Assembly (NCBI GenBank): GCA_021157815.1
Contig: JAGGVT010000076.1
Span: 1-10,113 of the forward strand
Length of the DNA: 10,113 nucleotides
Source: a bacterium
GTDB taxonomy: Bacteria > JAJVIF01 > JAGGVT01
Direction of reading: 5' to 3'
Position 1 is the stretch's first letter. Each line of letters opens with the position of its first letter. Position numbers and translations under genes: made by a program. The notes beneath the pieces were generated by a model, which was not told the DNA's origin, did not search any database, and saw only the letters and a list, made by a program, of their open reading frames with translations. Below, piece by piece: positions 5,371 to 10,113 of this stretch.

Positions 5371-5826
5371 ATGAGAAATAACATAATATACATGATGGGA
5401 ATTTTCATTGGAGTAGTGTTTTGTTTTGCATTACTTCATATGTTGAACACACAAAAGGCTTTTGCTTGTTGTGAACGAGCAAACGATCCCATATTTGAAG
5501 ATTGGACGGATTATCAAGAAGAACACTGTCCAAATAACTATGGTTATGAATGTTACTTGCGACGTTGTATAGGAAGAGTTAAGACACGATGCAACCTTGG
5601 TGTGCTTTGCGGTCCTATTACTGGTTTTTCATGTTTACCTAATTGTTTCGATGATCCTGTTGTGTATTGCAACGATTCCTGCAATAAGGGAGCTAACATT
5701 TCGACTGTATGGCAATGGGTCCAAATTCAACCAGGAACAGATTGCGAGCCATATTTATGCTTCTGTCAATGTAATGGTCTTCATGCTATGAAGGAGCTTT
5801 ATGGTGACGACTGTTATGAAGATTAA
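5371..5826 (+). CDS. Secreted cysteine-rich protein of unknown function
   Basis: I do not recognise a family. The 151-residue product begins with a short basic end and a hydrophobic segment (about 5-25), then QKAFA followed by CC at 33-34. This fits a Sec signal peptide cleaved after A32, or less likely an uncleaved anchor; position 33 is not in a good lipobox. The mature part of about 119 residues has 16 cysteines (33, 34, 53, 61, 66, 74, 80, 88, 92, 100, 104, 125, 130, 132, 134, 148), an even number suggesting disulfides or metal binding. CFCQC at 130-134 is the densest cluster. There is no CxxCH haem motif and no regular 4Fe-4S spacing. Start ATG 5371 follows AAGG by about 9 bases; downstream in-frame ATGs at 5392 and 5395 would spoil the signal peptide. 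Base composition looks poorer in G and C than in rho or rbr, with many TGT codons. It has its own promoter, and a second exported-protein gene follows. Confidence 0.8.
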   Translation: MRNNIIYMMGIFIGVVFCFALLHMLNTQKAFACCERANDPIFEDWTDYQEEHCPNNYGYECYLRRCIGRVKTRCNLGVLCGPITGFSCLPNCFDDPVVYCNDSCNKGANISTVWQWVQIQPGTDCEPYLCFCQCNGLHAMKELYGDDCYED

Positions 5827-5831
5827 ACCGC

Positions 5832-5860
5832 TTGCCACATTTATGATATAAAATTATGTT
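5832..5860 (+). promoter_or_regulatory. Candidate promoter of the lipoprotein gene
   Basis: TTGCCA (5832-5837, 5 of 6), 17 bases, TATGTT (5855-5860, 4 of 6). An AT-only inverted repeat (ATAAAAT and ATTTTAT, about 5848-5883) and a run of seven T (5892-5898) follow, which could instead act as a weak terminator for the preceding gene. Confidence 0.35.
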
Positions 5861-5922
5861 AATATAACCTTCATCCATTTTATCTTAAGTTATTTTTTTC
5901 TTTACCGATAAGCTGGAGTGAT

Positions 5923-6942
5923 ATGATGCTAAACAGATTAACAAATCCAATGAATGTAATCATTTTTTGTTTGATGATATTCCTGACAATGTCATGCTCC
6001 GAGTCTCCCCAGGTCAAACCTGATTCAAAATCAGTTTCTCAACCCGATGTTCCTTCCATTGATGCAGATCAGGAACGCATTTCATATGCCATGGCAGCAA
6101 AGAAGATCCTTCACTTTCTTAGCATAAACCATATTGCGGTTATTGAATTATCATGCAGCTATTATCATGATGCTTTTGGTAAAATGCCTGATTCGCCAAC
6201 TGATATGCTGGATGCTGGTTTTATGCTTGTTTGGCCGGGAAACACTTATCAGCAAGGTCCAATAAAACTTCTTGACTCACCACCTGACCTGTCAAAACCA
6301 AATGATATGGGAAATATTTACTACAAACGCTACGATGATCACACTGCGAGCATTTTTTTCCTCTCTCTAAATTTTTCTGAATCAACTGATGATAATCCTG
6401 TTTGGAAATTAGTTGAAATGAAAATAGAATCTGCGACCGCTGCGTACGCACTTCATCCCGATAGCTCTGATACTGATCCTTATGTAATTATTGGCTATCA
6501 ATTAAAGGACCTTTCCAAGGATGAACTCATGAGGTATGGTTATCAACGAAATCTATCACAGACGTTGTCGTTTATTGTAAATGACTCATTGAAACGAACA
6601 GGCCAAATGGATGATTCATTTGGTAATATGCTGATAGGTGGTCGCTATTATCTTTCAAAACCTGGGCTTCAATTCTTGAAAAACAAAGTTGCTAAAAACG
6701 AAACTTATTTTGATATGGGCAAATACGCGGACGGTCTTCATGTCTTCTATTTATGCAAAGAACCTGATGAGGACAGAGATATTGAATGTCGAAAATTCAA
6801 CGACAGCATAGGAGATATTGGCAAAATTGAATACAATCTGGATTGTCCGGATTCAGTTGAATCAGTTTCAATATTTAGTTCGCAGAATCTACAGGATATT
6901 ATCTTTCCTGATGATTGTTACTTGAATCAAGACAATTTGTAA
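5923..6942 (+). CDS. Probable lipoprotein of unknown function
   Basis: No family is recognised. The 339-residue product has a hydrophobic N-terminal segment (about 11-24) ending LTMSC, with C25 as the likely lipidated cysteine. The lipobox is imperfect, having threonine at -3, but the following S, E, P, D-rich linker (26-50) is typical of lipoproteins. The rest is soluble. Residues 80-100 (YYHDAFGKMPDSPTDMLDAG) recall the Y-x-x-x-x-G-x-x-P-x-S-x-x-D-L stretch after the first helix of pseudopilin-like and related bacterial proteins, but no type IV pilin N-terminus is present. Two cysteines occur near 278 and 289 and two near 308 and 332, which could form disulfides outside the cytoplasm. The start is ATG 5923 or 5926; GGAG lies 5 or 8 bases before them. 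Like the preceding gene it is less GC-rich in appearance than the flanking housekeeping genes. Context suggests cell-envelope localisation; the role is unknown. Confidence 0.8.
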   Translation: MMLNRLTNPMNVIIFCLMIFLTMSCSESPQVKPDSKSVSQPDVPSIDADQERISYAMAAKKILHFLSINHIAVIELSCSYYHDAFGKMPDSPTDMLDAGFMLVWPGNTYQQGPIKLLDSPPDLSKPNDMGNIYYKRYDDHTASIFFLSLNFSESTDDNPVWKLVEMKIESATAAYALHPDSSDTDPYVIIGYQLKDLSKDELMRYGYQRNLSQTLSFIVNDSLKRTGQMDDSFGNMLIGGRYYLSKPGLQFLKNKVAKNETYFDMGKYADGLHVFYLCKEPDEDRDIECRKFNDSIGDIGKIEYNLDCPDSVESVSIFSSQNLQDIIFPDDCYLNQDNL

Positions 6943-6987
6943 CATGCTTTAATAATTCCATCACATCAACCGTAACTGTTTTTTTCC

Positions 6988-7016
6988 TTGTTCCCCCATT
7001 TGCGCTTTGTTATAAT
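6988..7016 (+). promoter_or_regulatory. Extended -10 promoter before the DUF1385 gene
   Basis: TATAAT (7011-7016) is perfect and preceded by TG at 7008-7009, giving the extended -10 form TGtTATAAT. A weak TTGTTC -35 (6988-6993) lies 17 bases upstream. The leader to the TTG start is about 130 nt and contains a possible long-range pairing TCCGGT (near 7030) with ACCGGA (near 7100). Confidence 0.6.
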
Positions 7017-7152
7017 TCGGTGTCTCTTTTCCGGTAAAGATTCGATGTGGTTATTGTTGCCATCAATAATTGTATCCTGAGAGAGACGAATTCATGATAA
7101 ACCGGATTATGGGTAAAACCAGGTATTTGTCCGTGTTAAAGGTTAAATTATT

Positions 7153-8157
7153 TTGAAATCAAAATACATTTTCAATTTCCTCTGTGCTCCTGAGGAACGT
7201 GAAGCCAAACTGTATGGCGGCCAGGCGATACTTGAGGGCGTAATGATGAAAGGCTCCAACAAGGCGGTTGCCTCCGTGCGATGTCCCGATGGAAGCATCA
7301 AATCCAAAGTTATAAAGGAATGGCCTGAAAAGAAGGGATTCGATATAAAACGCATGTCGTTTATTCGAGGCATTTTCGTGCTTTATGAATCCCTCACACT
7401 TGGCATGATAGCTCTCAGATATTCAGCTGAAACAGCTTTTGACGAGGAAGAAGGAGAAAAGCCAAATCCCATCATCGAAAGCCTGATGTTCGCTGTCAGT
7501 ATCGCGCTCGCAATCGGATTGTTTCTTGTTTTTCCCACCAAACTTGTTGAGTGGATCGGATTAAAGGAAGCCGGCGCCAGTTTAAGCCCATCAGATCCTA
7601 ACGCTCTTCTTCTAAACCTTGCAGAGGGTGTAATTAGAATTATCATTTTCGTTGGCTACATTCTTGCAATTTCACTGATGAAAGATATCAAGCGCGTTTT
7701 CAGATATCACGGCTCGGAACATAAAACAGTAAACGCCTATGAAGCCCGTGTTCCTCTGACAGTTAAAAATGTTCAGAAATACCCAACCGCGCATTTCAGA
7801 TGCGGCACGAGTTTCATTTTTATCGTTGTGATTGTGCATATTTTAATTTCAGCATTGTTCGGATTCTCGGATAACATTTGGATTCGCACAGCTATACGGC
7901 TCGGCACGCTTATTCCGGTAGCGTCAATATCCTATGAACTGCTTCGGCTCAGCGCGGCTAATAAATCCTTATTGTTAAGCAGAATCCTCTTCTTTCCCGG
8001 AATTGCTTTTCAGAAAATCACCGCGCTGGAGCCTGATGATGACATGGTTGAAGTGGCGATTGACGCATTCAAGCAGGTTATTCCCGAAGATGATCCCCTA
8101 ATTATCGAAAAGCAGAATCAAGATGAGGAAGTTTCCGCTGACATAAATCCAGATTAA
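7153..8157 (+). CDS. DUF1385 (YqhQ-like) integral membrane protein
   Basis: Conserved membrane protein of unknown biochemical function. Family hallmarks are in order: YGGQAILEGVMMKG (21-34), a short strand region VASVRCPDGSI (39-49), SFIRGIFVLYESLTLGMIALRYSAE (69-93), YHGSEHKTVNAYEA (185-198), the HFRCGTSF motif (214-221), and a C-terminal ITALEPDDDMVEVAIDAF (289-306). Hydrophobic segments lie at about 111-130, 159-176, 219-238 and 246-266. The length of 334 is normal. Start: TTG at 7153, the only usual start codon upstream of the conserved YGGQA block; AAAGG lies about 10 bases before it. Internal ATGs near 7243 would remove the hallmark. In many bacteria this gene lies between rpmE and prfA; here rbr and two exported-protein genes separate it from rpmE. 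A SpoIIE-type gene follows after 27 bases, probably in the same operon. Confidence 0.92.
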   Translation: MKSKYIFNFLCAPEEREAKLYGGQAILEGVMMKGSNKAVASVRCPDGSIKSKVIKEWPEKKGFDIKRMSFIRGIFVLYESLTLGMIALRYSAETAFDEEEGEKPNPIIESLMFAVSIALAIGLFLVFPTKLVEWIGLKEAGASLSPSDPNALLLNLAEGVIRIIIFVGYILAISLMKDIKRVFRYHGSEHKTVNAYEARVPLTVKNVQKYPTAHFRCGTSFIFIVVIVHILISALFGFSDNIWIRTAIRLGTLIPVASISYELLRLSAANKSLLLSRILFFPGIAFQKITALEPDDDMVEVAIDAFKQVIPEDDPLIIEKQNQDEEVSADINPD

Positions 8158-8184
8158 CCTTATTACTCCGATAATTTCAATGTA

Positions 8185-9906
8185 GTGACTAACCTGTTCG
8201 ATGAAATATCATCATCTGATGCGGATGACTTTCGCGAGAATTTCACACAATTTCTGCATGGCAAAGGCCTTGATAAATCGGCAAAAAAAAACGCGGCAAG
8301 CCGGAAAGTTAAAATCCGCCTGCTTGAATTACTGCTGAATCCTGAATCGGGCGCCAAAGACGATGATTTCCGCGATGAACTGCAGAAAGTCATTGAGCGA
8401 ATCTCAGAGATAAACGTCCTGGATACTCCAGGCATACCAGCGGCAACATCAGACATTCTTGAAATAACATACGAATATAAAAATCAGATTCTGAAACATC
8501 TCGACAACAACACAATCCCGGACGAGAAGAAAACACTCTGGCGGCGGCATATTAATGAGTTTTTTGACAATTTCATCCTTGAGCTGGTCAGACGATGGGA
8601 GAATTTTGAAAGCGAAAGGTACCTTGAGGAACTTGAACGCGCGCAAATTGATAAGGAACACCTGGAGAAAGAGAATAACCGCCTGAAAGGAATATACGCG
8701 CTGTCAATCGAAATTGCAAAAATCGCCAATCCTGATGAGATATACAGATACCTTGCACAGAAACTGCCATCGATTCTGGCATTCGATAACCTGATAATCC
8801 TTGATGCATCATCAGGAGAAATCAGGGAACAGGTTTTCCCTGTGAATAAAACCTCCCTCTCTGAGATTAACGCTGGTCGAAACAAGATTGAAGATATCTA
8901 TGAACTCTTCCAGCGGATTGTTATCATCCGTGATTTGGTTGAAACGCGGATTCATAATCCTGATAAAGTCGATACACAAGTTGAAGATGTCGATGCTCCT
9001 GAGAGCGTTTTTATTCCCATGCTCGAAAGTGATTATGCATGGGGAATTATCGGAGTATTAAGACGCGCGGGACATCCGTTTAACTCGCAGGAGGTTCAGT
9101 CGCTGTCGATTGTTACAAGCCTTGTTGACCAGATTGTGCGAAATATCAACGTGATTAGGCGTGAAAGAACGCTCGCGCGGTCGCTTGATGATCAGCTTAA
9201 AATTGCAAAAACAATCCAGCTTAATGTCCTGCCGGATAGTTTCAAATCCGATCAACTGACAATTGAAACAAGATTCAAGCCATCCGAGACAATCTCAGGC
9301 GATTTCTACCAGTTTTTCAAAACCAATACAAACGATACCGGTGTGCTTATCGGTGATGTAACCGGGCATGGAGTGGCTGCCGGATTGATGATGATGACAG
9401 TCATGGGAATTCTCACTGAGGTTTTCGCTATTGAGGGCTTGAGTATTACTCAAATGCTTCAACGCGCCAACCAGAATTTAAGCCGCATTGTAAGCGAGGA
9501 GTTTTTCGTAACAGGCCTCGCATTGTGGAAATCGCCTGACAACAAACTTCGATATTTCAACGCGGGACATCCTCCCGGGCTTTTATACAGGAAAAAAACA
9601 GGTAGTATCCTGGAGTTGTATCCGGGCGCTTTCCCGCTTGGCATTTTCGAAGATCAGAAAGTTACAGCAAAAGAGGTTCCTCTTGAGAGCGGTGACCGTA
9701 TCCTGCTCTACACTGATGGATTGATTGAGGCAAAAGATCAAAACAACATGCAGTTTGGAATCGCCAATCTGAAGGAATTATTCATAAATAAAATAAATTC
9801 CAGTTGTGATGTTCTTCTGGATGAAATACTCGATGCTGTATATTATCACGCCGGGACAGACGATTTGCGTGATGATGTCGCGCTCGTGCTGATTGAGAAT
9901 AAGTAA
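8185..9906 (+). CDS. GAF-domain SpoIIE/RsbU-type PP2C serine phosphatase
   Basis: Cytoplasmic signalling phosphatase of the RsbU/SpoIIE kind, which dephosphorylates anti-anti-sigma factors (STAS proteins) in partner-switching pathways. Its 573 residues comprise an N-terminal helical region without recognised family (1-135), a charged coiled coil (about 138-170), a GAF-like sensor domain (about 171-320), a linker helix (321-345, ending in the typical AKTIQLNVLP), and the PP2C domain (about 355-572). Metal-site motifs are intact: SGDFY (D373), GDVTGHG (D391), FNAGHPP (458-464), LLYTDGLIEA (D511) and DLRDDVALV (D563, D564). No transmembrane segment, receiver domain or kinase is fused. Start GTG 8185 is the only usual start after the TAA of the DUF1385 gene in the same frame; no clear Shine-Dalgarno is visible, so translation may depend on the preceding gene. 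No STAS or HATPase partner is in the window. It is followed at once by a strong terminator. Confidence 0.93.
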   Translation: MTNLFDEISSSDADDFRENFTQFLHGKGLDKSAKKNAASRKVKIRLLELLLNPESGAKDDDFRDELQKVIERISEINVLDTPGIPAATSDILEITYEYKNQILKHLDNNTIPDEKKTLWRRHINEFFDNFILELVRRWENFESERYLEELERAQIDKEHLEKENNRLKGIYALSIEIAKIANPDEIYRYLAQKLPSILAFDNLIILDASSGEIREQVFPVNKTSLSEINAGRNKIEDIYELFQRIVIIRDLVETRIHNPDKVDTQVEDVDAPESVFIPMLESDYAWGIIGVLRRAGHPFNSQEVQSLSIVTSLVDQIVRNINVIRRERTLARSLDDQLKIAKTIQLNVLPDSFKSDQLTIETRFKPSETISGDFYQFFKTNTNDTGVLIGDVTGHGVAAGLMMMTVMGILTEVFAIEGLSITQMLQRANQNLSRIVSEEFFVTGLALWKSPDNKLRYFNAGHPPGLLYRKKTGSILELYPGAFPLGIFEDQKVTAKEVPLESGDRILLYTDGLIEAKDQNNMQFGIANLKELFINKINSSCDVLLDEILDAVYYHAGTDDLRDDVALVLIENK

Positions 9907-9915
9907 CTCTCCCCG

Positions 9916-9965
9916 CCCCAGCCCTCCCCGCGAGCGGGGAGGGAGTTTTTGAATGCAAGGCTAAT
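9916..9965. repeat. GC-rich 50-bp direct repeat, copy 1
   Basis: Identical to the copy at 10063-10112 at 48 of 50 positions by eye, with a 147-base period. It contains a perfect 9-bp GC hairpin followed by T5. The CCCTCCCC/GGGGAGGG core resembles dispersed repeats common in some environmental genomes (from memory). Confidence 0.85.
9922..9950 (+). terminator. Intrinsic terminator after the SpoIIE-type gene
   Basis: CCCTCCCCG (9922-9930) pairs with CGGGGAGGG (9935-9943) around CGAG, then AG and five T (9946-9950). It begins 16 bases after the stop, inside repeat copy 1, so a repeat appears to serve as the gene's terminator. Confidence 0.8.
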
Positions 9966-10062
9966 TTCTCCATGCTCAGGGATAGAAAAGGAGGGAATAT
10001 AAAAAGCGTTTCCCCACGCTCGCAAGAGAAATAATAGAGGGAAAACTCAAATCCCCCCTCCT

Positions 10063-10112
10063 CCCCAGCCCTCCCCGCGAGCGGGGAGGGAGTTTTTGAA
10101 TACAGGGCTAAT
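10063..10112. repeat. GC-rich 50-bp direct repeat, copy 2
   Basis: Second copy, with the same hairpin (10069-10077 with 10082-10090) and T5 (10093-10097). It would form another rightward terminator although no gene precedes it directly. It reaches within one base of the window end, so its full length is unknown. Confidence 0.8.
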
Positions 10113-10113
10113 C

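Larger units (their letters stand above)
9907..10113. other. Repeat-rich non-coding tail
   Basis: The last 207 bases have no gene. They hold two copies of a GC-rich hairpin repeat, annotated separately, and about 100 bases of A- and G-rich sequence between them with a purine-rich block (near 9986-9997) and a C-rich block (near 10052-10066). The feature continues to the window edge and may extend beyond it. Confidence 0.7.

Noticed and set aside
5371-5826. Cysteine-rich protein as a multihaem cytochrome or ferredoxin
   Set aside because: No CxxCH motif and no CxxCxxCxxxC spacing are present.
6221-6451. Minus-strand 76-codon frame with several cysteines
   Set aside because: It lies wholly inside the lipoprotein gene, which has a signal sequence and ribosome binding site; the reverse frame has neither.
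9916-10112. A CRISPR array
   Set aside because: There are only two units, each a terminator-like hairpin, with about 97 bases between them and no cas gene.

Overview
The window looks like a chromosomal housekeeping segment of a Gram-negative-type, probably anaerobic or microaerophilic bacterium, and I cannot name the lineage. Evidence: bacterial Rho, zinc-type ribosomal protein L31, a class II (metal-dependent) aldolase, rubrerythrin (typical of anaerobes), a probable lipoprotein, and a SpoIIE-type phosphatase like those in environmental bacteria. Spacers are long, AT-rich and loaded with palindromic repeats, as in many uncultivated lineages. There is no CRISPR array, tRNA, rRNA, transposase or phage gene.

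Layout. At 1-432 lie a nested palindromic repeat, the 3' remnant of a gene for a probable exported protein, and a short palindrome. A DtxR-family metal-dependent repressor is on the minus strand at 435-1124. Its conserved first helix lies upstream of any normal start codon, so an ATT start is proposed, and a 42-bp dyad covers its promoter. A 550-base spacer holds a perfect TTGACA-N17-TATAAT promoter and a structured leader of about 280 nt. All following genes are on the plus strand: class II ketose-bisphosphate aldolase, rho (with an intrinsic terminator), a 132-bp nested palindrome, rpmE (with a terminator), rubrerythrin, a secreted cysteine-rich protein, an unknown lipoprotein, a DUF1385 membrane protein, and a GAF-SpoIIE phosphatase. 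The window ends in two copies of a GC-rich terminator-bearing direct repeat.

How the genes fit. The order aldolase, rho, rpmE, DUF1385 recalls the rho-rpmE-DUF1385-prfA neighbourhood known in many bacteria. Here rubrerythrin and two exported-protein genes with their own promoters sit between rpmE and DUF1385, and a signalling phosphatase occupies the place where prfA often lies. The metal-responsive repressor and rubrerythrin both point to iron, manganese or peroxide management, but no shared operator was found. The least explained parts are the cysteine-rich protein (5371-5826), the lipoprotein after it, the leader at about 1399-1678, and the nested palindromes at 16-90 and 4078-4209.
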